Shown here: one piece after another, positions 1 through 7,031 of the stretch
Numbering within the stretch: the first letter of the stretch is position 1
Layout: every line of letters starts with the position of its first letter
NCBI GenBank assembly: GCA_013042695.1
Contig: JABDPQ010000054.1
Coordinates: 1-13,156, forward strand
Length of the DNA stretch: 13,156 nt
Direction: 5' to 3'
Origin: Desulfobacterales bacterium
Lineage (GTDB): Bacteria; Desulfobacterota; Desulfobulbia; Desulfobulbales; Desulfocapsaceae
Program-made: the position numbers and the translations under genes
Notes under the pieces: generated by a model
Told to the model about the DNA's origin: nothing
What the model saw: only the letters and a program-made list of their open reading frames with translations
Databases searched by the model: none

Positions 1-166
1 CCAGCAACGTTTTTTGTTTGATACTTAAATGCTTAGCAGAGATTTTTAAAAGGTTGATGATCTTTTCCGGGAGCTTGAAAGTTGTCCGTACCGACTGCTT
101 TGCTCTCAGTTCCTCCGTATCGAGCTGAAGCTTCTGCTCCCTCCTTCTATGCTCACTTTTCTTCAT
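1..166 (-). CDS. Partial RHH-type DNA-binding protein, paralogue of the gene at 6314-6898
   Basis: The minus-strand reading frame starts at an ATG at 166-164 and is still open at the left window edge, so only about 55 N-terminal residues are visible. Its first 55 codons align without gaps to the protein at 6314-6898, with 33 of 55 residues identical by my count and most identity after residue 19 (AKQS-RTTFKL-EK--NLLK--AKHL-IKQKTLL). The RTTFKL strand followed by two predicted helices fits a ribbon-helix-helix fold, so a transcriptional regulator is likely (inference). GAGGTGA lies just upstream of the ATG as ribosome binding site. Promoter layout and upstream element match those of the paralogue, pointing to shared or autogenous control. 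The function of the missing C-terminus is assumed by homology to the complete copy. Confidence 0.75.
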   Translation of the reverse strand, partial: MKKSEHRRREQKLQLDTEELRAKQSVRTTFKLPEKIINLLKISAKHLSIKQKTLL

Positions 167-205
167 AGTCACCTCGTAAAATATGGTTTATCAAGTTGGT
201 GACAA

Positions 206-234
206 ATTCTAATATTAACATAATGTGATGTAAA
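206..234 (-). promoter_or_regulatory. Promoter of the partial RHH gene
   Basis: Read on the minus strand, TTTACA (234-229) is separated by exactly 17 bases from TAGAAT (211-206), about 40 bases upstream of the ATG at 166. The same geometry is present before the paralogous gene at 6898. The -35 box lies inside the conserved element TGATGTAAAGTAAT, as expected for an autorepressor that occludes RNA polymerase (inference). Confidence 0.6.
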
Positions 235-264
235 GTAATTATTTTATTTTATGTAAAAAGTAAT
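226..264. promoter_or_regulatory. Conserved operator-like element, copy 1
   Basis: TGATGTAAAGTAAT (226-239) is followed after 11 bases by a variant, ATGTAAAAAGTAAT (251-264), so the site looks like two direct half-repeats about 24-25 bases apart. The same 14-mer, again followed by 11 bases and ATG, occurs at 6960-6973 before the paralogous RHH gene. Conservation of a non-coding block at two paralogous promoters suggests a binding site for these regulators. Which protein binds is inferred. Confidence 0.55.
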
Positions 265-268
265 TGTA

Positions 269-297
269 TTGACAATAGCCACATAATAACTTACACC
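269..297 (+). promoter_or_regulatory. Possible divergent promoter facing the DUF1704 operon
   Basis: A consensus -35 TTGACA (269-274) is followed after 17 bases by TACACC (292-297), a poor -10. The TTGAC block lies at nearly the same distance from the operator-like element as a TTGAC block in the second copy (7004-7008), which is the main support. If used, the leader before the 873 start would be nearly 570 bases long, so another promoter nearer the gene is also possible. Confidence 0.25.
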
Positions 298-872
298 GTT
301 TTGTGCAAGATAGTAACATTGTATCCAAAGGCGACAAGCATCTGGATTGTCCTGAAAAAAATAATCCGGGATGGAAGAACGTAACAATTTGTAATTATAA
401 TGATAAAACCCTAAGTCGATATCATCTATCAGAAGGCTGGACGAATTCTACGAAAACCTGAGGAGATTCTTTGGTGTGTGGCCGCAACAGGTAGGAGTCA
501 GCTAATACCCTTAAACTATTTTAACCGGAGAAAGCCATCAGTTCAGACTCATCGCTGAGATATCCGGGATAGAGAATGATGATCTGCACATCAAAATTTA
601 AGGAAATATCCCTGAAATTAGCACCATGTATATATTAAATGCCTCGGACGGATACTCCTCCCAGGGGGGACTATTCCGTATTTAAGATGGCAAATCATAT
701 TATGGCGACAGACCTGCAAGAACCAGGTAAAAGCGGACACGGAGCAAAATCTCATTTGATTTCTCGTACATATCAAGTTCTAATAGGAAACCCGCTATCC
801 TCTCTTGCAATCCCCACCGCCATAATACACTTGAGCACTGTAATTCGAGGAATTTCATTGAAGTGAAACGAC
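280..872. other. Gene-poor stretch before the DUF1704 operon
   Basis: I see no convincing intact gene here. An open frame at 639-866 encodes 75 residues; its C-terminal part (YQVLIGNPLSS, then IP) resembles the extreme N-terminus of APC-superfamily permeases, and a one-base shift around 820 would continue it as PHR, so it may be a truncated, frameshifted permease stub. No ribosome binding site or other homology supports a functional gene. A short ATG-less frame near 400-495 (containing RRLDEFYENLRRFFGVWPQ) looks protein-like but cannot be assigned. Confidence 0.3.
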
Positions 873-2774
873 ATGCTTAGAAAAGAGCCGCAAATAACAG
901 ATAACATGGTTGTTGCGCTTAGCCAACGCGTGAGGGAGAACAAACGTATTCGTCGAAATCTCCCTCAATTAGGGCGAATTCACATAGATCGCCAACTCCC
1001 GTTTCTCTGCCTGTTCCGCCAGAGGGTGGGGCGCCCCGAACCGGATATGCAAAAACTTGCGACAAGTGAGGCCTCTTATATTATCTGCTCTGCCAGAAGA
1101 AGTCTTCATTCTGACTTTCAGAAATTGATAATGGCCATTCTAAGAACACAGATCGAACTATTTGGTACGACCTTAATTATGGAAATCTGGTCTGGCCCTC
1201 CGCTAAAGTCCGAAGAACCAGTTTCTACAGAACTGCTAGAACCTCATTTCAAAATCTATGCTCCAGCAGGAAGCTCACAAAGCCTTTTCGCCGGTGCTCT
1301 GCAGCGAACATTGGAACGCATAACGATTGGCAAAAAAAGATCCACAGTTTCAATGTCGAGAGGAAAGGTGTGGCACCCCAAAAGGCTTCCCCCGATAGTG
1401 CCTTTGGAGGTTTCCCATTCATCGAACATTATAACTTGTGGCCTTGAGATCCGACCTATCTTTAAAGACCCTAACAACGGTCAGATATTTCCAGCAGTAC
1501 TGCGTCAGTTACAGAGAGGATTCTCGGTCGCTTTGAGAAGAGCGCTTTTTAGCTTTTCTGTAAAAAGAACTTCGTATCAACCGGCGCATTTTCACTCCAT
1601 TGGCAGGCGGTCTGTTGTCAAAGCGGTACGAGATGTTGATGCAAAAATCGCCGAATCTGCCTCGCAATTTGATTTTTTGTTGCAAGCAACCCCCACGAAT
1701 ACTCATGAGGCATGGCTGGAATTCCGGCGAAGCAAATATCAAAAAATCCCTGAATTCAACTATAGGCCACTACCGGCAGATCCCTTAAAACTTAAACGCA
1801 ACGTCTACAGGGCACCTGTAGAAAATGTTGAAGATCCCGCCCTTGAATCTCTGTTTCGGGATAAAATCGAAGAGCTGGATCGGCAGATAACCATGCTGCA
1901 GGATATCAACACGCCAAAATTCCTTCATGGCAGTCTTCAGCTTTACGGGCAGGCAGATGAAGCACTTCTATCGACAGCTTTTGAAATCCTTGAATTGCGG
2001 CCCAAAAAGAGTAGGCAAAAAACCAAGTATATCTCTGCGGAAGTTTTCGCCTTAAAGGCAAAAGCTGAAATTGATTATTTGAGAACTCTTGCTCCAGACC
2101 TCAGTACGGTTGTAAAACTTCGGCCTGACGTTGCAGGCGTGATGGTGTCCGAGGGTAATCTCCTGATCAGTACTCACTCTGAGATTGATGAAAGGAGGGT
2201 TGAGGCCCTCATTCAACACGAAGTAGGGACTCATGTCTTAACCTATCACAACGGCAGACAGCAGATCTTCAAGCAGTTAAGCGGGGGATTTGCCGGATAC
2301 GAGGAGTTGCAGGAGGGATTGGCCGTATTGGCTGAATACCTGGTAGGGGGGCTGTCGCTTACACGACTCAGAACATTGGCCGGACGAGTTGTCGCCGTTG
2401 ATTGCATGGTGGATGGCGCGTCATTTGTTGAAACTTTTCGTGTGCTGTGCGACAACCATCGCTTCACCAGAAAAGCGGCCTTTAATATAGTGTTGCGAGT
2501 AGCCAGGGGCGGAATATTGACAAAGGATGTCATTTATTTGAGGGGGCTCATGAAAACCATCAAATATATCGCATCTGGAGGTAAATTGGAGAATTTGTAT
2601 GTTGGCAAAATCGGTCTCCAGCATAGTGTGATGATGCAAGAGCTATTATGGAGAAAAGTTGTAAAACCACCGCCACTTCTTCCAAAATTTCTGTCTACGG
2701 AAGAAGGTAAAGATCGCCTCTCGAAGTTAAAGGATCACAATACTATCATTGAATTAATTAATGGAGGAGCATGA
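873..2774 (+). CDS. DUF1704 (MATCAP-family) HExxxH / QEGLA-motif metallopeptidase
   Basis: This 633-residue protein carries HEVGTH at residues 449-454 (an HExxxH zinc site) and YEELQEGLA ending at 484, the motif that gives the family its usual label, 'flavohemoglobin expression-modulating QEGLA motif protein'. GGILTKD and YLRG (546-558) also fit the family. The eukaryotic members (MATCAP/KIAA0895L) are metallopeptidases that remove the C-terminal tyrosine of tubulin; the bacterial substrate is unknown. Residues 1 to about 240 form an extra N-terminal region including GRIHIDRQLPFLCLFR (34-49). No signal peptide or membrane segment is seen, so it is probably cytoplasmic. The ATG at 873 has only a weak ribosome binding site; an internal ATG at 906 is an alternative. 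Its stop codon overlaps the next gene, indicating translational coupling with an ATP-grasp ligase. Confidence 0.88.
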   Translation: MLRKEPQITDNMVVALSQRVRENKRIRRNLPQLGRIHIDRQLPFLCLFRQRVGRPEPDMQKLATSEASYIICSARRSLHSDFQKLIMAILRTQIELFGTTLIMEIWSGPPLKSEEPVSTELLEPHFKIYAPAGSSQSLFAGALQRTLERITIGKKRSTVSMSRGKVWHPKRLPPIVPLEVSHSSNIITCGLEIRPIFKDPNNGQIFPAVLRQLQRGFSVALRRALFSFSVKRTSYQPAHFHSIGRRSVVKAVRDVDAKIAESASQFDFLLQATPTNTHEAWLEFRRSKYQKIPEFNYRPLPADPLKLKRNVYRAPVENVEDPALESLFRDKIEELDRQITMLQDINTPKFLHGSLQLYGQADEALLSTAFEILELRPKKSRQKTKYISAEVFALKAKAEIDYLRTLAPDLSTVVKLRPDVAGVMVSEGNLLISTHSEIDERRVEALIQHEVGTHVLTYHNGRQQIFKQLSGGFAGYEELQEGLAVLAEYLVGGLSLTRLRTLAGRVVAVDCMVDGASFVETFRVLCDNHRFTRKAAFNIVLRVARGGILTKDVIYLRGLMKTIKYIASGGKLENLYVGKIGLQHSVMMQELLWRKVVKPPPLLPKFLSTEEGKDRLSKLKDHNTIIELINGGA

Positions 2775-3817
2775 TGAGAATAGGATTTCTAGTAAACGAT
2801 ATTAAGACAGAAAAAGTGGGATTTACATCTGTAAGGCTGGCCTGCGAGGCGCTCAATCAGGGAGATGAAGTATCCTATTTTGGAGTTGGCGACTTGGCCT
2901 ATGACCCGGATGAATTCGTTCGTGCCAGAGCGAAAGTGTTCACGGGCAAGGCAAAGATGTCGCATGAGCGCTTTTTCAAGGCCTTGCAAAGCGAGAAAGA
3001 GAAGCCACACAGGATAACTGTTGATGATCTGGATGTTCTTATGCTTAGAAACGTCCCTTCGGATGATTACCTCAGTCGTCCTTGGGCATCAACCATTGCA
3101 AGTGAATTCGGTCGGTTGGCAATGAGACACGGTGTTATTGTCGTCAATGACCCTAACGGATTGTCTAAGGCGTCATCCAAAATGTATTTTCAACTGTTTC
3201 CCGAGGAGGTTCGGCCCAGGACATTGATTACCAGGGACCGGAATGAGCTGAAGTCTTACGCTCGCGAGATGGGGACGATCGTGCTGAAGCCGCTGCAAGG
3301 ATCAGGCGGGTCCAGTGTGTTTCTGATACGTCCGGAGGATATCCCTAACCTGAACCAAATGATCGATGCGGTCAGCCGTGATGGCTTTGTGATTGCACAA
3401 GAGTACCTGAAGGCCGCTGAAGATGGCGATATCAGACTTTTTCTCATGAACGGCCGTCCCTTGCAGGTCAGGGGAAAATATGCCGCCTTTCGACGCGTAA
3501 GAGAGGGGGGCGATATGAGAAGCAATATTCACGCAGGAGGCCGTTTAGCCGGGGCAGCCGTAGACGAGCAAGCGTTACAGATTGCCGAAATCGTCCGGCC
3601 CAAGTTGGTACAGGATGGTATGTTTCTTGTTGGCCTTGATATTGTTGGCGACAGATTGATGGAGATCAACGTGTTTAGTCCAGGCGGCCTGGGGAGTGCC
3701 CAAAAGTTTACAAAAATCAATTTTTGCAAATATGTAATTGAAGCAATGCGCAGAAAAGTAAACTACATGGGCTTCTACGGCCGAAACTTTGACAACGTTG
3801 ATATGTGTTCTCTTTAA
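2774..3817 (+). CDS. Glutathione-synthetase-like ATP-grasp ligase
   Basis: The protein has about 347 residues and follows the GshB pattern. Numbered from the ATG at 2771, these motifs are visible: LRNVPSDD (92-99), VNDPNGLSKASSK (125-137), VLKPLQGSGGSSVFLI (171-186; ATP-binding lysine and glycine loop), DGDIRLFLMNGRP (218-230), SNIHAGGR (251-258) and MEINVFSPGGL (297-307), whose Glu and Asn should bind magnesium. ATP-grasp enzymes of this type form an amide bond between a carboxylate and an amine through an acyl phosphate. No gshA-like gene is nearby and the sequence differs from true GshB, so the substrate need not be gamma-glutamylcysteine. Two ATGs are adjacent (2771 and 2774); GGAGGAG at 2763-2769 is too close to the first, so 2774, overlapping the preceding TGA by one base, is preferred. 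Confidence 0.88.
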   Translation: MRIGFLVNDIKTEKVGFTSVRLACEALNQGDEVSYFGVGDLAYDPDEFVRARAKVFTGKAKMSHERFFKALQSEKEKPHRITVDDLDVLMLRNVPSDDYLSRPWASTIASEFGRLAMRHGVIVVNDPNGLSKASSKMYFQLFPEEVRPRTLITRDRNELKSYAREMGTIVLKPLQGSGGSSVFLIRPEDIPNLNQMIDAVSRDGFVIAQEYLKAAEDGDIRLFLMNGRPLQVRGKYAAFRRVREGGDMRSNIHAGGRLAGAAVDEQALQIAEIVRPKLVQDGMFLVGLDIVGDRLMEINVFSPGGLGSAQKFTKINFCKYVIEAMRRKVNYMGFYGRNFDNVDMCSL

Positions 3818-3827
3818 CCTGTATTTT

Positions 3828-3848
3828 AGAGCGCTAATTTCACGCTCT
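3828..3848 (+). other. Hairpin between the ligase and amidohydrolase genes
   Basis: AGAGCG (3828-3833) and CGCTCT (3843-3848) form a perfect 6-bp stem with a 9-base loop in the 48-base gap between the two genes. The trailing run of T is short (TTT), so this could be a weak attenuator or an mRNA-processing or stabilising hairpin rather than a full terminator. Confidence 0.35.
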
Positions 3849-3865
3849 TTCCAAGGCACTGAACT

Positions 3866-4660
3866 ATGAACAAAGATAACGGCAGATGGACCTTCATCGA
3901 TGGAGGCGGGCCTCTTATACTGACAGCAATTCACAACGGTCATTACCTGAACGACCAGGTAATCAAGCAGATAGCGCTCTCTTCAGAACAACGTCTGCAG
4001 GAAGAGGACCCGTTCACTGGAGAATGGGCCAATTTATCCCCAAACCATATAATTGCCCATCGATCCAGATTCGTAGTCGATTTGAATAGGCCGCGTGAGC
4101 ACGCGGTCTATGTCACCCCCTCGGATGCGTGGAATTTGGAAGTATGGAAAGAACCTCCTCCGGAGCGGTTAATCCGTGAAAGCATCGAAGAATACGACGA
4201 ATTTTATCAAAAAGCCCGGCAGTTTTTTGATATCATCGCTGATAGAGAAGAGTACTTTGTTGTTCTGGACTTGCACAGCTATTGTCACCGGCGAGGCGGG
4301 ATCGATGCACCGTTCGATTCTCAAACCAGAAATCCCGATATTAATATAGGTACCGGTTCGCTGGACCAGACTCTCTGGCGTCCACTTGCTGACCATCTTA
4401 TTGCGGAACTAAAAGCTTGTGATACACTCGGAAGAGTGCTTGATGTGCGTGAAAATGTTAAATTTCTAGGTGGCAATTTCTCGCGCTGGATTAATGCAAC
4501 CTATAACGGGCGTGGGTGCGCAATAGCGGTAGAATTCAAGAAATTTTTCATGAACGAATGGACAGGTGATCTATATCAGGACATTCATGCAATAATTCGA
4601 CAATTGTTGGGGGAGGTTTCGGTTTCTCTAGTTGAACGAATTCATGCGATGAAGCTGTAG
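3866..4660 (+). CDS. N-formylglutamate amidohydrolase family zinc hydrolase
   Basis: The 264-residue protein matches the N-formylglutamate amidohydrolase (HutG-type deformylase) family. It has TAIHNGHY with His23 near the N-terminus, FVVDLNRPRE (69-78), VLDLHSYCHRRGG (133-145) with a probable zinc-ligand His137, NPDINIGTG (156-164), and AVEFKKFFMNEWTG (221-234) with a candidate catalytic Glu223. Classical members hydrolyse N-formyl-L-glutamate to formate and glutamate in histidine catabolism. No hut genes are present here, and the neighbours are a ligase and a peptidase, so this member probably acts on a different amide or peptide (inference). The ATG at 3866 is preceded by AAGG at 3853-3856. 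It lies 48 bases behind the ligase and is probably co-transcribed with it. Confidence 0.85.
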   Translation: MNKDNGRWTFIDGGGPLILTAIHNGHYLNDQVIKQIALSSEQRLQEEDPFTGEWANLSPNHIIAHRSRFVVDLNRPREHAVYVTPSDAWNLEVWKEPPPERLIRESIEEYDEFYQKARQFFDIIADREEYFVVLDLHSYCHRRGGIDAPFDSQTRNPDINIGTGSLDQTLWRPLADHLIAELKACDTLGRVLDVRENVKFLGGNFSRWINATYNGRGCAIAVEFKKFFMNEWTGDLYQDIHAIIRQLLGEVSVSLVERIHAMKL

Positions 4661-4942
4661 GGTTGGTAAAAGCGTCTGATCGTGAATAATTTCTGATATA
4701 CCAGTCATAGCAGTGAAAACGTGATTCAACTTCAGTGTTTGTAAGAGTGGTAGTAGTCGGCACCCGGCCTCCCCTGTTCCCGATCATCTCCTTTTTTCTC
4801 AAAAGAAGCTTGACCTCGCATCCCGGCAAGGTTTTCACTGCAGGGCTCTTTGCTTAAGCCACCCCAATCAGCAGGAGGCCGCTATTTGGGGAGACTACCA
4901 CTAAGGTGTTTAGGTTACTACAGGGGTCAATCCTCCTGTCGA
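4661..4942. repeat. Inverted-repeat-rich spacer between convergent genes
   Basis: GCAGTGAAAAC (4710-4720) and GTTTTCACTGC (4831-4841) form a perfect 11-bp inverted repeat. Inside it, TCAACTTC (4725-4732) can pair with GAAGCTTGA near 4805 with one bulge. A second, overlapping pair is AGTGGTAGT (4746-4754) with ACTACCACT (4894-4902), and CCCCAA (4862-4867) pairs with TTGGGG (4886-4891). No supported gene is present. The region could be a large bidirectional termination structure, a structured RNA, or a small non-autonomous element. Confidence 0.4.
4920..4939 (-). terminator. Possible terminator of the minus-strand MFS gene
   Basis: ACAGG (4920-4924) and CCTGT (4935-4939) form a short stem three bases beyond the TAA stop of the MFS gene. 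No clear U tract follows on the minus strand, so termination is only suggested by position. Confidence 0.25.
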
Positions 4943-6208
4943 TTATTGTCGCTTCCTGGTGCCAGCTTCATTATCCATTTCTGTGCGCGGATCGATAAGA
5001 ACCGCTGCAGGCGAAGTTCCTTTCATGGGAATGAAAGAGCTATGATCTTCGGCTGCTACAATCGTGATTACTTCTTTCTTGCGCAGGTAGAATATAATGA
5101 CTGCGGATAGTAGAGAAACAGCAGCGCAGTAGACAAAAAAAGCATATCCGGTCTCAGTGACAGTCATAGTCAATGAGGCCGCTACCGGCCCGGCTGTTGC
5201 CCCAATGCAAAAGCAAAGCAGCAGGACTGAACTGGCCGGGACGATCTCGGCACTGTCGAACAAGTCGTGAGCTCGGGCGACGGAAACGGGATATATGGTG
5301 AAAATCAAACCGCCAAACAGAATCATAACCAGAAGAAAAAGGAAAAAAGAGTATTCCGCAACGAAAACGATCAGGATGCCAGTCAGCGCAACTGCCAGAC
5401 ATAAAGAGGCAAGCATATAGGTTCGATCGAACCTATCGGACAACACTCCAACCGGCCACTGCAGCACCATACCGCCCAGAATAGTGAGACTCATTACAGT
5501 TGACAGGTTCATTATCGAAAGACCGATTATATGACAGAATACCGGAACGATTGCGTAGAATGCGCCATTTAAAAGACCCGCCAGGAAACAACCGAGAATC
5601 CCGACTGGTGCCTTGCGAATGAGGCGCCGCACGCTGACCTGGTCAAAATGAGGAAGTTCGGGATAGATTGATTTCGTCACCGAGATGGGTACAATACAGA
5701 GCATCAGAAGCAGACAGATTATAAAAAACGTCCTCATGTCCTGGATCGGGCTGAAATTTAGGAGATACTGACTTCCCCCCATACCGAGGTAGCTAACGAA
5801 CATGTATACAGACATCACTCTGCCCCGCAATGTCGGTACCGTGCATTCGTTCAACCAACTCTCGATAACAGTATAAAGCCCAATGGTCGATAAGCCTGAA
5901 AGGAACCGTAATACAACCCACAATAGTGGAGAAATGAATAAACCGTGCAAAACCACCACTGAGGTTGTCGTTGCCGCGAAGGCAGCAAACGCTCTGATAT
6001 GTCCAACACTTCTGATCAGCCGAGGACAATACAAGGCCCCGATACACATCCCGAAAAAGTAGGCGGACATGATAAAACCGATAAACTGGGTTGAAATGCC
6101 ATCGACAGTAAGACGTAGTGGTAGATAAGTCCCCAACAGGCCGACCCCTGCCATGAGCAGAAAGACCGAAGCATAAAGTGTTATGAACGGAGCAATGATC
6201 AGATTCAT
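4943..6208 (-). CDS. MFS transporter, YcaD-like
   Basis: A 421-residue, strongly hydrophobic protein with about twelve predicted membrane segments. Family marks are ESWLN (116-120), GVLSDRFDR (254-262; the cytoplasmic loop motif of the major facilitator superfamily between segments 8 and 9) and YPVSVARAHD (306-315), which resembles the YPLS-AHAND segment of YcaD-type MFS proteins. It should move small molecules across the inner membrane by secondary transport; the substrate cannot be read from sequence. The last about 45 residues are a hydrophilic tail. TGAGGA lies 9 bases before the ATG at 6208. It lies 105 bases downstream of the RHH gene in the same direction, so the two may be co-transcribed, and it converges on the peptidase/ligase operon. 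Confidence 0.85.
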   Translation of the reverse strand: MNLIIAPFITLYASVFLLMAGVGLLGTYLPLRLTVDGISTQFIGFIMSAYFFGMCIGALYCPRLIRSVGHIRAFAAFAATTTSVVVLHGLFISPLLWVVLRFLSGLSTIGLYTVIESWLNECTVPTLRGRVMSVYMFVSYLGMGGSQYLLNFSPIQDMRTFFIICLLLMLCIVPISVTKSIYPELPHFDQVSVRRLIRKAPVGILGCFLAGLLNGAFYAIVPVFCHIIGLSIMNLSTVMSLTILGGMVLQWPVGVLSDRFDRTYMLASLCLAVALTGILIVFVAEYSFFLFLLVMILFGGLIFTIYPVSVARAHDLFDSAEIVPASSVLLLCFCIGATAGPVAASLTMTVTETGYAFFVYCAAVSLLSAVIIFYLRKKEVITIVAAEDHSSFIPMKGTSPAAVLIDPRTEMDNEAGTRKRQ

Positions 6209-6313
6209 CTCGGAATTTCCTCAATGATCAAACCAGGCTGAGGCTTTCAGATAATTTACCAGGGGACGCAGTGTTTCAACCTCTTGCACTTCGAACAACA
6301 GTTGATTCGTTTG

Positions 6314-6898
6314 CTAATATTCAAATTCACTCTTGTCTTTAAAAGTCTTTCTTATTTTTTCTACCTGCTTGTGAGTTATTTCGGTGAGAGTTTTAAACCT
6401 GACCCAAAACGCATCATCCTTGTGCAACATTCTTTCATTTCTATTGAACAAATCAATTAGTTGCGAGTTGTGCCGATCTAGTTCCTCCATTAACAACCCC
6501 CTTTTTTCATGTGTCTTGGCTGAGGAATTAAAGTAAGAGGCGAGTCTGGCCACTGACAGTTCTACAAGATAATCCCTGGGTATTTCACGGTAGCTCGAAA
6601 CCGTTTCTATTTGATCTAAGGCTTTTTGACTCAGAACCATTGTCTTGGGTCTACACTTGTGATCATTGCGAGCGTAGGTTATTGCGTCATCTGCAAGTAT
6701 ATTCAATGCCTTCTTATCTTCAAGCAGCTGATCTAGTAACGTTTTTTGTTTTATACCGAGATGCTTGGCTGCCACTTTCAGTAAGTTGCTGGTCTTCTCA
6801 GAAAGTTTGAAGGTTGTTCGTGCCGATTGCTTCGCTATCAACTCATTTGGATCTACCTGAAGTTGAAGTTTCTTTTGATTCTTCTTTCTATTTCTCAT
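6314..6898 (-). CDS. Tandem ribbon-helix-helix type regulator
   Basis: This 194-residue basic protein has two segments with the same strand-helix-helix pattern: RTTFKLSEKTSNLLKVAAK through QKTLLDQLLED (residues 27-61) and PKTMVLSQKALDQIETV through YLVELSVARLA (84-120). I read this as two RHH units in one chain, a single-chain equivalent of an RHH dimer (inference from pattern, not from a database). Residues 128-190 are charged and probably helical, perhaps for oligomerisation. The ATG at 6898 is preceded by GAGGAT as ribosome binding site. The gene is more AT-rich than its neighbours. It has a partial paralogue at 1-166 with the same promoter and upstream element, which suggests autoregulation and cross-regulation. 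Possible targets are the downstream MFS gene and divergent mreB. Confidence 0.6.
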   Translation of the reverse strand: MRNRKKNQKKLQLQVDPNELIAKQSARTTFKLSEKTSNLLKVAAKHLGIKQKTLLDQLLEDKKALNILADDAITYARNDHKCRPKTMVLSQKALDQIETVSSYREIPRDYLVELSVARLASYFNSSAKTHEKRGLLMEELDRHNSQLIDLFNRNERMLHKDDAFWVRFKTLTEITHKQVEKIRKTFKDKSEFEY

Positions 6899-6939
6899 GT
6901 GTATCCTCGGGCAATGAGGTTGATTTCTCTTCAGGCAAA

Positions 6940-6968
6940 ATATTAATTTATAATTATTATGATGTAAA
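6940..6968 (-). promoter_or_regulatory. Promoter of the complete RHH gene
   Basis: On the minus strand, TTTACA (6968-6963) and TAATAT (6945-6940) are separated by 17 bases, about 42 bases before the ATG at 6898. This is the same arrangement as at 206-234. The -35 box overlaps the conserved element TGATGTAAAGTAAT. Confidence 0.6.
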
Positions 6969-6999
6969 GTAATATAAAATTATTATGTTAAATGATAAT
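6960..6999. promoter_or_regulatory. Conserved operator-like element, copy 2
   Basis: TGATGTAAAGTAAT (6960-6973) is identical to 226-239, followed by the same 11-base spacing and an ATG-containing AT-rich second half (ATGTTAAATGATAAT, 6985-6999) that is less well conserved than in copy 1. It lies over the -35 region of the RHH promoter and next to a divergent TTGACT box, a position from which one bound protein could affect both directions. Confidence 0.55.
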
Positions 7000-7003
7000 T
7001 AAA

Positions 7004-7031
7004 TTGACTTAGGCAATAAAACAATTATGCT
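7004..7031 (+). promoter_or_regulatory. Possible distal promoter towards mreB
   Basis: TTGACT (7004-7009), a 16-base spacer and TATGCT (7026-7031) form a plausible sigma-70 type promoter about 228 bases upstream of the mreB start. A nearer weak candidate is TTGAAT (7176-7181) and TAAGAT (7201-7206), but its 19-base spacer is long. Neither can be preferred from sequence alone. The rest of 6899-7258 holds no gene. Confidence 0.35.

Noticed and set aside
3866..4660. Histidine-utilisation (hut) operon gene
   Set aside because: Family fits HutG, but no hutH, hutU or hutI is present and the neighbours are an ATP-grasp ligase and a DUF1704 peptidase.
4548..4838. Minus-strand frame of 96 residues
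   Set aside because: It overlaps the 3' end of the amidohydrolase gene and the inverted-repeat spacer, and its sequence is low in recognisable protein features.
4710..4841. Integron attC site (ATTCAAC matches the RYYYAAC core)
   Set aside because: No matching GTTRRRY partner at the other end and no integrase or cassette array is present.
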